Assembly (NCBI GenBank): GCA_905221605.1
Contig: CAJNDS010002825.1
Span: 62,001 to 126,000, forward strand
DNA from: Symbiodinium natans
Lineage: Eukaryota; Sar; Dinophyceae; Suessiales; Symbiodiniaceae
Direction: 5' to 3'
DNA: 64,000 nucleotides
Shown: piece after piece, positions 27,249-36,668 of the stretch
Numbering within the stretch: the first letter of the stretch is position 1
How the letters are laid out: each line of letters starts with the position of its first letter
Position numbers and translations under genes: made by a program
The notes under the pieces: model-generated
Databases searched by the model: none
Told to the model about the DNA's origin: nothing
What the model saw: the letters and a program-made list of their open reading frames with translations, nothing else

Positions 27249-28620
27249 ATGTCGCACACCTCCCAGGGATCCGCAAGCACTGGCCGCCAACTGGCCAATG
27301 AAGCATCACTGGCTGCGCAGGCGGATGACGCAATTGAAGCAATGCGCGTCACTGAGCTTGAGTCAGTGCGTGCTCACAATGAGCAACTGATGCAAGAGGC
27401 AACTGCAGCAATGCAGCGACTGTCACTGGTGCGACAGATGCCCGACACAACAATGGGAGACTGGCCGTTCAATGTGGTCGAAAGGCCACTGGTCCACATC
27501 CAGACTGAGAGGCCACCCGCGCTGTACCATGGTGACATTGCCAACTGGTACTGGGTGATGAACGCCGAGTTCCCCACTGATGCTGGCAATCTGGATAACT
27601 GGACGAGCTATGCCGACCTGCGAATGCTGCTCGCAAAGGAAGTGGATCGAGTGTGGAACCTGGTGAAAAGGTCCACTGAGTCAACTGGGTTCTTGGAGTG
27701 CACTGTCCGAGAGGTGCTCTCGTCCTGTGGACTGCACTGCTTCTTCGCAGGACAGCCGACTGATGGGTCGGAGAGGATCCGACTGCCGCCGACCGTGCTG
27801 AACACCTTGGTTGACTGCACTGACGTCATCATCGATGCTGTGCAGGAAACTGTGGATTTGTTTCCGTTCATCGACTGGTGTTCGGAATACACCAAGGAAG
27901 AGGCTACACTGTTCAAGAGACTGGAGAGTGAAAATCGCCAACCATCAAGTGTTTCTGAAACACTGGTGGCAAAGCACTGCTGGATTTGTCTTCGCAGTGA
28001 AGATGCTGAGACACTGCGGACGACTGGCCAATTTTCACTGGAAGGAATCTATGCTGGACAGTTCAATCTGTCGATGAGTGCTCGAGCTGCACTGTGGCGC
28101 CGTGGCGACTGTGGCAGACACAGACCGAGGAGTCCACTGACACTGCTGAGCAGACGTGGACACTGGTGGCGTTTCGGTTCACCACTGTGCATTTCATCGA
28201 TCTGGTCACTGAAGGCACACTGCGGTTTTTCAATCGCAGGTACAGTGATTACATCGTGACCACTGACCCCGGGCTCACTGAGGTGCCATTCACACTGAAT
28301 GCCCAAGAGTGTGGGTCCATCCGTCGCTGGACACTGGTCGGCTGGAAGCCAAAGGATCTGTTCGCCCGATCCACTGCTGATGACTGGCAAACTGTCGTCA
28401 CATCGTCATCGGGGCGACTGTTTGGACTGAGGCAACTGCCATCCAGCTGGGAGAGTTCATCACTGACGATGATGTGCCAACTGGCTCGTGGAGACCAGGA
28501 GGCACTGGCACTGGTGGTGACAAGGCCCAAGCGACTGCTCTGACCACTGTGGTCACTGGCCTGAGGCGAGCCATTGGGACTGAGCATCAAGTCTCAATCA
28601 CTGTCTCGCCAGCGGAGTGA
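27249..28620 (+). CDS. extra ORF between pol and 3' LTR of outer element, function unknown
   Basis: From ATG 27249 (context GCCGCCATG) an open frame runs to 28259. Protein-like sequence then continues in the next frame (about 28094-28543, with HFIDLVTEGTLRFFNRRYSDYI and VPFTLNAQECGSIRRWTLVGWKPKDLF). A third frame runs to TGA at 28618-28620 (FITDDDVPTGSW, then an Ala/Thr/Gly-rich tail). With two one-base shifts it would be about 455 residues. The N-terminal ~60 residues look helical (EAMRVTELESVRAHNEQLMQEATAAMQRL). The middle is rich in Trp and Cys. No enzyme motif, signal peptide or clear membrane span is seen. The position is that of env-like or accessory ORFs of long copia/gypsy elements, but nothing in it looks like a known envelope. 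The frames may have been broken by mutation or may use frameshifting. Confidence 0.6.
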
Positions 28621-29050
28621 GATACTGCAGTGAACTGCAGATAGTCGATGGGGGTATCCACTCATGCCATGTCACTGACATTAGACTGGCCTCTGAGTTG
28701 GGGACCCTTTCCGACTGAAGAAGATGAGTGACTGCAGAGTCACTGAAGCCCTTGAAACTGGCTTGGTCGCAAAGTAAGCTGCAACTGCCGACAGCTCACT
28801 GGTCTTGGTGACTGTCTTGCGAGCTGCAAAGCTGAAGCAAGACCTAGCAGCACTGTACAGGCCTGCTGCTGATACTGTTCGCAATTTGAAAGCAAAAGCA
28901 CTGGATGAGCCTGATTCGTTACTGCTGCTTTGGATGAGTTTACTGCAATATGTGATGGTATTGATTTGTCAGTATACTGCTACTAAGTTTCTCGCAATGG
29001 CCGAGACGACTGATGTGAGTCGAACACTGAAGTGTTGACTCAAGGGACTG
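28621..29050 (+). other. 3' region of outer element
   Basis: 430 nt to the 3' LTR, still ACTG-rich. A short open stretch (28805-29038) encodes a peptide with a hydrophobic run (SLLLLWMSLLQYVMVLICQY). A strong polypurine tract is not obvious. CAAGGGACTG abuts the LTR. Confidence 0.4.
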
Positions 29051-29233
29051 TGTTAGAATACACTGTTCCCTCTAGAGCCCTGGCAGTATCCACTGCCTGA
29101 TCTGACCAAAGCTGTCGTCACTGCTTTGGCTCAAGGTTCAAGTGCTGAAACAAGTGTGACTGATGAATTGCTCACTGCTGTGAATGTTGTGATACCTGAA
29201 AGTGTATCCCAAACTGCTCCATTGAACTTTTCA
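29051..29233 (+). repeat. 3' LTR of outer element
   Basis: 183 bp, identical to 11984-12166. The spliced-leader-like TTTGGCTCAAG is at 29125-29135. TGGAG follows at 29234-29238. Confidence 0.95.
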
Positions 29234-29405
29234 TGGAGTGCCCAACCCCAAAAGTCTCCCTGGAGTGCCCAACTCTTCCTGAAGTGCCCACCCAGAGTCT
29301 TTCTGGAGTGCCCAGCCCCAGAGTGCCCAACCCCAACCCAGAGTGTCCCCGGAGTGCCCCAGCCCCAGAGTGTTGGAGCGCCCAAACCCAGAGTATCTCT
29401 ACCAA
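29234..29405 (+). repeat. minisatellite, right part of retroelement target
   Basis: Tandem variants of '(c)tggagtgcccaaccccagagt' (about 20-30 bp, seven or more copies). This is the continuation of the array interrupted at 11983; the target-site duplication is itself part of the unit. Confidence 0.85.
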
Positions 29406-29756
29406 GAGAGTGGGGATGTTCGAAGTAAAATAGTTTTTGATCCTGCAGCCGGCGTGGACTGGTTCAGAGCGACTGGGATCTGTGCTTGGAACGGCACTTG
29501 GTCCTCAGAGTGACTTTTTCAACTCTTATGTGTGGATGCTTGGCGGTCTCGTTTTGCACATTCTGCGATTCGTTGCATGGACAAAAGAGAACTGTGGATC
29601 ATTGGTGGATCTTTGGAAATTCTGGGAATGTTTGATGCCTTGGATGCTGAGGTGGCTTTTCAATTGGGCGATTCAATTTTGGTGCGCTTTGGTGGTTTCG
29701 TCGACGCTGACGGCTGCCAGGATTGCAGACGTCGCAATGTTTTCTAAGTTTTGATC
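29406..29756. other. unassigned segment before the cox1 insertion
   Basis: 350 bp with two overlapping plus-strand open frames (29437-29754 and 29532-29747). One has Trp- and Leu-rich hydrophobic stretches. No family was recognised, and it may be an exon or chance. Confidence 0.3.
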
Positions 29757-30172
29757 CCATTTTTTCCGTGGGCTTTCTTGATTACAGCTTTCATGCTGCA
29801 TTACCAATCTTATCTGGTACACTTCTTTTAATATTGGGTGATCTTCATCCTAATACAGTTTTCTTTGGCCCTAGACTTGGAAGAGATCCTATATTCTATC
29901 AACATTTATTTTGGTTTTTTGGACATCCAGAAGTTTAAATTTATTACTTCCTGCATTTGGGATGATTTTACAATCAATACTCTTTGGTAACCAAGCAATG
30001 ATCTTTGCCATGTCATTTATTTCTCTTCTTGGAAGTCTTGTTTGGGGGCATCATATGTATACTGTAGGTTTAGAAAGCGATACAAGAGCTTATTGTGCAG
30101 GAGTTACAATCTTAATATCCTTACCAACTGGTACAAAAATGTTTAATTGGCTTTTTACATATCTTGCCCCCA
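29757..30172 (+). pseudogene. cox1 fragment of mitochondrial origin (NUMT)
   Basis: AT-rich DNA unlike its GC-rich neighbours. It encodes a middle part of cytochrome c oxidase subunit 1, the haem-copper core subunit of mitochondrial complex IV. Blocks seen include [74 protein letters not shown] and LPTGTKMFNWLF. The frame is broken: a short deletion near 29790 shifts the frame before LPILSG, and one base is missing just after HPEV (about 29933), giving an immediate stop. Both ends of the gene are absent, and the segment ends abruptly in a C-rich stretch at 30173. These features fit a nuclear insertion of mitochondrial DNA. Dinoflagellate mtDNA is itself fragmented and its transcripts are edited, but editing does not repair deletions like these. 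Confidence 0.9.
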
Positions 30173-30464
30173 AGTCCTGCGCGTCCCCCGCATCCCGCCC
30201 GCGCATCCCGCATCCTGCCCCCCCCCCCAAGCACAGACAGAAGAGGGGGCCATTGGTTACTTCCCATTGCGTACGTACTTCCATATCGCAGGTTGCTGAA
30301 GGTCTCTGTTCGCAACATATGAAACAGTCCTCCTGTGGCCAGGAAGGCGCTCGTCTTGTGGCATACGGATGCAAATCACGTCTCGTATCAGTTTGGAGAG
30401 GATCAGGTGCAACGGAACTCCCAGCCATTTAGATTCTTGGAGTGTCCAACCCTGTAGCGCAGCA

Positions 30465-31938
30465 ATGGCCAAAGCTGGGTGGACACAGCGAGTGGCAAGA
30501 GCGGCAAGCGTGATGATTTCCTCCTATGTTGCCAAGACTCTGTGCGTCGCGAGGTTTGCGCATGCCTTTTTGGGACCAAATGGATCGGCTATCGCCAGGA
30601 GGGCATTTGTAGAGAGAGCACATCAAGCAGAACCGCTGCAGCTTTACTACCTGGATTGCGGCGCCGGGCTGTCGTTGCTGGAGGCGCATCTGGAGAAGTA
30701 CCGCTTCTTGCGCGGCACGGAGGTGCCGAGCGCCGACGACCTCGTGGCCCGGGAGAAGGTGGAGGCGGCGGGTCACAACTTGGAGAAGTACCCCTTCCCT
30801 CGAGTTCGGGACTGGATCGAGCGCTTGAGGCAGACGGATGCCACGACTACAGCTTCCGGAGAGGTGGCCGTCGAGTTCTTGGAGCACTCCCCGGTGAACT
30901 TGGACTACATCAAGCAGCTCCGGAGCCAAGAGGAGCAGGTGGCGCTTGGGAGTTCTTGGGAGTTCTTGGGAACATTGCCGGGTTTTTCAGGGCATTCAGG
31001 GCTGAGGGGGATGCAGCAAGCACCGGCACCAGCAGCAAGCCTCGAGATTTCTTGAGCACTGGCAGCATTTGGCCAGGAGTTCAAGTACCACGTGTACGCG
31101 AAGCGGGTCACCGAGAGCTTCGACGAGGACGCTCTCCCGATGGATCTGCCCCTTGAGACGCGCTGTGCTCGTTTCACCATCGAGCCGGGCGTCTTCGAGA
31201 AGCTGCCCGGCCTCCACGTGGTCACGGCACTGGTGCTGAATGCTCCGAACCTGGACGCCGAGGGCTGGATCAAAGGCCACTTCGACTCTGTTTGCAAGAT
31301 GGTCGCTGGCAAGAAGCTCGAGGCCAAGAGGGGTCGGCTCGATGTCTGGAAGCGCTACACCAGTGAGCTCAAGGACCGGGGCTCCGACAACCTCTTCCTG
31401 ACAAAGGGTGCCCGGCGAGAGCCTACAGTCCAGTCCATGCAGTCCCCCCCTGGACCAGAAGGGCAAGAGCTTCTCGGTAAACCCTCTGGTAGACTTCTAC
31501 AACACCCTCTCCGTCAAGCACGTGGTCACTGGCGGCGGCTTCGACTTGGAAGCAATGCCAGGGGATCTCCGGTTGCGGCTTTCCAAGAAGGGTGACAGCT
31601 TCCTGGCCTTAGACAGTCAAGGTGGCCGGCCGGTGGAGGTGGAGCCTGGCGAGGTGAACTACATCGCAGAGGGCGCGGACACGGAGACCACGGGCAACGT
31701 CGTCACCCGGCACCTGGCCTACAAGCAATCCCGCCTGGGCCTCATCCAGGAAGGCTCCAAGCACGTCTTCCTCATGTTCGAGATGCCTCCCGACCTGGTC
31801 GACGACGTCGCCCCCGAGTTGATCCAGGACTTGCGCCGCCTCCCAGGCCTCTACAGCGAGGGCCACGGCGCCAGCGTCCACATCCAGGTCCTCCGCCCTT
31901 CCCGGCCCAGCGTGCAGATCCGGAGCCTTCCAGCCTGA
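30465..31938 (+). pseudogene. GST-C-like / B3-4 domain protein, copy 1 (frameshifted)
   Basis: Exon 1 (to 30938) encodes an N-terminal stretch and a helical GST-C-like region (LEAHLEKYRFLRGTEVPSADD...KYPFPRVRDWIERL), as found in EF1 subunits and tRNA-synthetase-associated proteins. A 138-nt intron (30939-31076, GTGGCG...GGCCAG) joins CAG to GAG in frame. Exon 2 continues with EFKYHVYAKRVTESFDED and then a B3/4 domain: LVDFYNTLSVKHVVTGGGFDLEAMPGDLRLRL, VEVEPGEVNYIAEG, NVVTRHLAYKQSRLGLI. B3/4 domains occur in PheRS beta and in stand-alone proteins of unclear function. A run of seven Cs (31444-31450) puts the second half out of frame; six Cs would restore it. ATG 30465 is the first good start, but the N-terminus up to 30638 is not shared with copy 2. 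An additional intron at the C run is the alternative explanation. The stop is at 31936-31938. Confidence 0.75.
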
Positions 31939-32177
31939 AGCTCGTAGTTCTCCAGCTGCGCAAAGAGACTGCGCGTGACTGCGCGTGACTGCGCTTGCGC
32001 CTTCCTTTCCGCGATCCCATCGTCCTCTTGCCTGAAACAGGTCAGAGGCTGTAGCGGCTATAGGATGGCTCGATGTCTCTCGTAGAGTGGGGCTTTGCCT
32101 CGGCCTTTGCAGCTTGGTATACCGTGCGTAGTGCGCATAAAACACCTGGCGCGAGAGGTCGCATGCTGGGGAGATGG
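30638..32177 (+). repeat. segmental duplication, copy 1 (1.54 kb)
   Basis: Nearly identical to 36686-38232 (offset 6,048 bp). The few differences include one substitution at 31892-31895, a 9-10 bp micro-inversion with a small indel around 31967, and a 6-bp insertion near 32060. It begins right after a 'gcag' that could be a splice acceptor and ends inside a small ORF (32073-32198). Confidence 0.95.
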
Positions 32178-32198
32178 GCACTTCATGGCCTCAGTTGA
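32073..32198 (+). CDS. 41-codon ORF truncated by the duplication edge
   Basis: It starts MSLVEWGFASAFAAWYTVRSAHK, identical to the 67-codon ORF at 38128. After about 32177 the sequence is unrelated, so this version ends in a different, shorter tail (GRWALHGLS). No function is recognised. It is either a chimeric remnant or a non-coding match. Confidence 0.35.
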   Translation: MSLVEWGFASAFAAWYTVRSAHKTPGARGRMLGRWALHGLS

Positions 32199-32457
32199 CG
32201 TGTGAGCCGGTCGCATGCCAGACCCGTTCTCAAGGCATCGAGGGGCGTGAAGCGGTAGAGGGCCAGGGGTGTGATGAGCCCTGAGATTATGAAGATGCTA
32301 CAAGATGCGGCCACGCCTGACGACAAGCATGGTACTGTCATATTGCTGGAGGTTGGGCTGCTCCTTGCAGCTTGAAGCGGTAAGCCAACGTCCCTGTGAG
32401 GTGGGTGCTCTTTGGGTGTCGGCGTTTTGTGCCACGACCTCATCTTGCTTCTTGTGA

Positions 32458-32868
32458 ATGGCATATCCGGGCTACCGCGCTAGCCACTGGGCCACTGAGG
32501 TTTGGCAAGCCCAGTACAGCATCTACATGATGTCTCTGCTTGCAGCAGCAGCGCTCGTTTGGCACTGGGTTCTGGGTCACGAAGTTCTGACACCCTTTCT
32601 GTATACAGCCACCGTGGCAATGCTCTCATTGGGATGGCTTGGTTGTCTGTGTGCGCAACTGATGCAGCTCCTGCAGCTGGCGCAGCTGGTAGTGCTTCTG
32701 CTTGCAACAGCTGTGGCACAGCGGGCCTTGGAGAACTTCGTGCATGAATGCTCGTACCATCCTTTGTTGCTGTACTTCAGCTTCCATTCACTTCCATCTT
32801 ACATGTGCACTTTGCAACTTCCGACAAACATAGATCAAGCTCATAAACTCATAGCAGAGATTCTCTGA
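32458..32868 (+). CDS. fatty-acid-desaturase-like exon(s), membrane part
   Basis: Open frame of 136 codons with hydrophobic segments (YMMSLLAAAALVWHWVL; FLYTATVAMLSLGWLGCL; LLQLAQLVVLLLATAVA) and FVHECSYHPLL. That last block resembles the first histidine box (HEC.H) of membrane di-iron desaturases/hydroxylases. The same-strand segments at 35740-35805 and 35868-36098 carry desaturase-like C-terminal features, so these may be exons of one gene. A splice acceptor-like TTGCAG lies at about 32541, so the real exon edges may be inside this frame. Alone, this exon could be any small membrane protein. Confidence 0.45.
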   Translation: MAYPGYRASHWATEVWQAQYSIYMMSLLAAAALVWHWVLGHEVLTPFLYTATVAMLSLGWLGCLCAQLMQLLQLAQLVVLLLATAVAQRALENFVHECSYHPLLLYFSFHSLPSYMCTLQLPTNIDQAHKLIAEIL

Positions 32869-33880
32869 CCTCCGCCGCTTCACATCGACGTGCAGGCATC
32901 GAAGGGCTCGCATCCCAAAGTCCCACAGCTCTCACATATGACTGTCGGCCTCAGTTGGCCTGCATGCAGCATGTTGCAGGCTGAGTGCATCTGGTGCCGA
33001 GGCATGGCAACGCCTTCGAGACGCGTGCCTGGAACGATGGTGTGATGGCCCGGATGGCAGGCTTGCCAACTTTGTTTGGAGAATGCTTTTAGCAGGCGGC
33101 AGAAGCCAGAGAGGTTCGGACATGCCTCTCGCTGCAGGAGCTCTCGTCTTCAAGGACATCGCATCATACCGCCGAAGCCATCAAGTGCATCATGCCCGCT
33201 TCGGTCTTGAGGAGGACTGTTGAAGCCTCCCATTGCTGCTAGTGACTGTGCATCACAATGCATCAAATGGGATGTGTGCCAGGACCCAGATCGGATCATC
33301 TACCGAAGGGCAGCTTTGGGAGACCAAGCGCCAGCTGTGCTCTGGGCAGCTCGGACTGTTTGAAGCCAAGCCTTCAAGGCGAGCCTGTCTGGAGCATTCT
33401 CCGGCAGACTTCTGAATTTCCGCCGCTGTCAGAGGCGTGCGATGCGTGGTCGGAGAGACGTGCCAATAATTCGACAGTGCAAGGCTTAAGTGAGACTACA
33501 GGTTCCGTAGCGATTTCGCGCACTCGACCACATGATGCCATACCGCCGCGTGACTGCTGAGTGCAGGGATCCTTAAACTCTTACACCGTTAGGACTAACC
33601 AGGTTCCCGGAGTATTTATTCTCGAACAAGCAGCACGTAACTTTTCTGTTTTGTTTTCATGGCGGGAACTTATTATTCTCCACGGGCTTCTGTGTCGAAT
33701 GGATAGGAGTATGCGATATTGCGGCTCTTTTCGCTGCTGTGGTTCTTCACGTTCGCAGCGGAGATTCATTCGTCCAAACCGCAATTTGTGTTTGCATTGA
33801 CAGCGCCATTTTGTTGCGGTCAGTTCTGCCGTTTCTTTTGTTGTGATGTTGCTGCAAAGTTGTACGGAAAAGAGAAGGGC
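32869..33880. other. probable intron sequence, no gene recognised
   Basis: One kilobase without a recognisable exon, RNA gene or repeat family. Short ORFs (33233-33560, 33581-33898) are in conflicting frames. Confidence 0.35.
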
Positions 33881-34125
33881 CCGCCACACATTCGTCAATT
33901 TTCTCCAAGTGACGTGGCCTTCTCAATTTTTTGAGCAGGCGCGCAAATCTGAGAAGGCTCGCGAAATCCAGCGAATGCGCGGAAGAGCACGCGAAAGACT
34001 AGTGGAAGAGGAGATCCGCTCCGCCACACATTCGTCCATTTTCTCCAAGTGACGTGGCCTTCTCAATTTTTTGAGCGGGCGCGCAAATCTGAGAAGGCTC
34101 GCGAAATCCAGCGAATGCGCGGAGG
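33881..34125 (+). repeat. 140-bp tandem duplication
   Basis: 'ccgccacacattcgtc...tgagaaggctcgcgaaatcc...gaatgcgcgga' at 33881-34020 repeats at 34021-34125 with a few substitutions. Confidence 0.85.
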
Positions 34126-35739
34126 GACCTCGATGAAAACAGTGCCATCGTGTTCCAGCTCATTTTGCTACTGGGGACTGGGGCTGTCATGCTCGCGGAG
34201 CGGACTCGTCCAAACCGCAAGTTTGCATTGGTTATGTCAGAACAGGTCTTTGTCGAAACGGTCAGTTCAGCTGTTTTTGTTGTTGACCTTGTTGCATATC
34301 GACGAGACACCAAGCAGGGCCACCCTAAGGTAGTAACAACAAGGCTCGAGTCGAGAGCATTCAGGCTTCTGTCAGAATGAGGCCAAGCTGGTTCAAAAGT
34401 CTAGGCAGTCGGTGCAAAGCCCGCAATAAACCGATCGCAATGTCTTAGGCTGAAACCCGATAATTGAGAAACAGTTGAGAACATCGAGAAGCATCGAGAC
34501 AAAATCGTTTTTGGCTGCAAGTACCAGGCACCAGCTAGACCCAAATCCGAGTTGGTATGTGGGGATACTCATTGCTTGATAGAAATTCAGGAAATTTCAG
34601 TGCGTCTGGGACAAGCACCGTTGACATTTCGTCTCGTCGGCGCGAGCCCGACTCACTGGAGCCAGTCGCCAAGTTTTTCTTCAGAGTTCCTGATTCGCTC
34701 TGTTTTGTAAGTTTTTGTAAACAACTCGAACCCTATTGTACTTTGTTAGCTTTTGGAACGGGTACAATTTTTTTGGGACCTCACAGGAAGTGTCCGTTTC
34801 TTAGTCAAGCGTAAATGTATGTACCATGCAAACGAAATTCGGACTGCCGAGCTGTTGATGATAATTGAAAGGAACGAAAGGAACGTGTACTAGTTACAAC
34901 CGACTCATTGTGACTCCTGGCAGCCTCACACAAGTTTGGATTTCATTGGAACGGCCATTGGCTGGGGAGTACGGTCTAGTTTTCATTTTGGATGTATATA
35001 TCAAATTGCGGATTGCCCAGCTGCTGGCGATGATTTCAAGGAATGCCTCCTCGTTTTCCAAGAGCCCAAATTCGATGCTCTGGTTGCGGAGATAGTAAAC
35101 ATATGGACTGTGCAGCAGTTGTTGTTCTCTCCACGAACCTGAAATTGAACACCTCACAAGAATCCTGCAAAAGTTCTGACCGAAATTCAAGTAGTTCTTT
35201 GGTTGTATACGTGAGTGCTGCGATCCAGCAGTTGCTGCACAGCAAAAGTGTTTACGTAGTTTTTTGCCCACTAACGTTTGTCAATCACCTTGGAGAGGGG
35301 TTAACGCCTGTGCTTTTGGGGCGTTTCGTGATTCAGGTAGGTGGATGCTTCAGGGCTCAATGCAGAGATGAAACCATTGGTATGTATGTGCCAGAAAATA
35401 TTCCGTAATGTGCTAGTGTATGTATGGTGAGATAATTGTAACGCTACGCCCACCTCGGCCACGCCCTGCGCAGCCGTGTGTGAAGACCAGGATCACTGGC
35501 CTCGCCGTGTGGGTTGGGCAAAGGGGGGGGGACGGGGTTGTGATCTGCGTGCACCTCTGCCAAGGCATGGTACAAGGAGAACTTGGGAAACATCCGCCTC
35601 CACTATCTGCTGAAGATCTGTGTCCTCTTTGGGATTGGAGGTCTCTTTATTCAGGCTACCACGCAGCAAGGGTGCTTTATAGTGCATTTGGTGTGATCAA
35701 AAGCTGCAGGCTTGGAGGACTGGAGTGGCAGTGTGGCTC
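34126..35739. other. probable intron sequence, no gene recognised
   Basis: 1.6 kb of mixed composition. Nothing was identified beyond short ORFs, and no repeat is obvious. Confidence 0.35.
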
Positions 35740-36098
35740 TCCAGCTACATCTTGATTCTTCCGGTGCTTCGTATGTATGCCGAGCATGCAGACGCTCGGA
35801 GTGAAGCACAGTCTGCATCACATCAGCAACCAGTGTGTGAGCCACTGTGTTGCCACTGTGAGTCAATGTGAGTCAACGTGCGCCCGGACCCCTAGAGGAA
35901 CATGGCGGGCTCGTCGGAGATCCGCCAGAGGATGCGCAGGGTCGCAAGGCTTTCCTCGCAGGACACTGGACCATGACCCGTTCAAACATCGGCCTGCTGC
36001 ACCGATGGATCTTCCATCCACTGAATGATGGCTTCCACACATTGCACCATCTCTACCCAAAAGTTCCCTTTCATCAGCCTGTGCCTCAGGTTCTTTGA
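35740..36098 (+). CDS. fatty-acid-desaturase-like C-terminal exons
   Basis: Two plus-strand pieces. At about 35728-35805 the frame AVWLSSYILILPVLRMYAEHADARSE resembles the segment before the last histidine box of desaturases (…LR..AEH). At 35868-36098 another frame encodes GHWTMTRSNIGLLHRWIFHPLNDGFHTLHHLYPKVPFHQPVPQVL. Its H-X2-HH followed by L.P.VP is the typical third histidine box, which binds the di-iron centre, and a stop comes soon after. An intron between 35806 and about 35900 would be needed to join them. Together with 32458-32868 they suggest a split membrane desaturase gene lying between the two B3/4 copies. Substrate and intactness cannot be judged. Confidence 0.5.
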
Positions 36099-36186
36099 AT
36101 TGCACTTGCATGGCGTGCTTGTTGTGACTGCGGCCCGCGGGAGAAGGGGGAGCCAACTCAGGCTACGGAGCCTTCACGGCCTTCTG

Positions 36187-36300
36187 ATGGCGGAAGAGCC
36201 GGCTTACCGACAGCAGTGCCAAATGTTAGTGAATGACAAGCTACAGGCCTTTTGGTCCAAGGGCCCAAAAGAACGGTATACCGCTTGGGCAGCTTCAGTC
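36187..36300 (+). CDS. possible exon, function unknown
   Basis: Frame MAEEPAYRQQCQMLVNDKLQAFWSKGPKERYTAWAASV followed by GGTAAGC, a good 5' splice site (about 36301). The composition is that of an ordinary helical protein. No family was recognised. Confidence 0.35.
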
Positions 36301-36668
36301 GGTAAGCTGCTCTGCCGTTGTTATTGCTTCGGCGCTCGCGCCTGAAACAGGTAGAGAGAGCCGAGGTTTCTCCGGAAGCCCAGGAAGCCCCCACGAAACT
36401 CGGGGGAGCACTGCTGCCGTTTGGCATCGCCTGAAGCAGGTGAGGCCCAATACCATCTCGCTTTTGACTGCTGGACAGGCCATGACAGGCCATGGATGTG
36501 ATCAGTTGCTTGTGGCTGCTTGTAGGGAAATGAGTGGGAAATGTAGGGAAGCGACGGAAAGCAGTACAGGCCGTCGGTGAACCGCAGCGCCCCCAACAGC
36601 TCTGCCCCCTGGGCTTTTTCAGCTTGCGTGGTTTAGTGCCCTCTGCTACACCACCGCAGCTCCTACGG

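Larger units (their letters stand above)
11984..29233 (+). mobile_element. outer Ty1/copia-type LTR retrotransposon (split by a nested element)
   Basis: Boundaries are set by two identical 183-bp LTRs (11984-12166 and 29051-29233), each beginning TG and ending CA, flanked by TGGAG duplications. The order gag, protease, integrase, reverse transcriptase, RNase H places it in the Ty1/copia superfamily. After removing the inner element (8,664 bp plus a 5-bp duplication) its length is about 8.6 kb, which is long for copia. The surplus is a 2.3-kb region between pol and the 3' LTR that carries another ORF. LTR identity indicates recent insertion. Coding defects (integrase Glu replaced, RT frameshift with a small deletion) suggest this copy moved using proteins made by another copy. 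ACTG is strongly over-represented throughout. Confidence 0.95.

Noticed and set aside
35420-35755. 111-codon plus-strand ORF
   Set aside because: Its C-terminal part overlaps the desaturase-like LILPVLRMYAEH stretch in a different frame, which has the better family resemblance.
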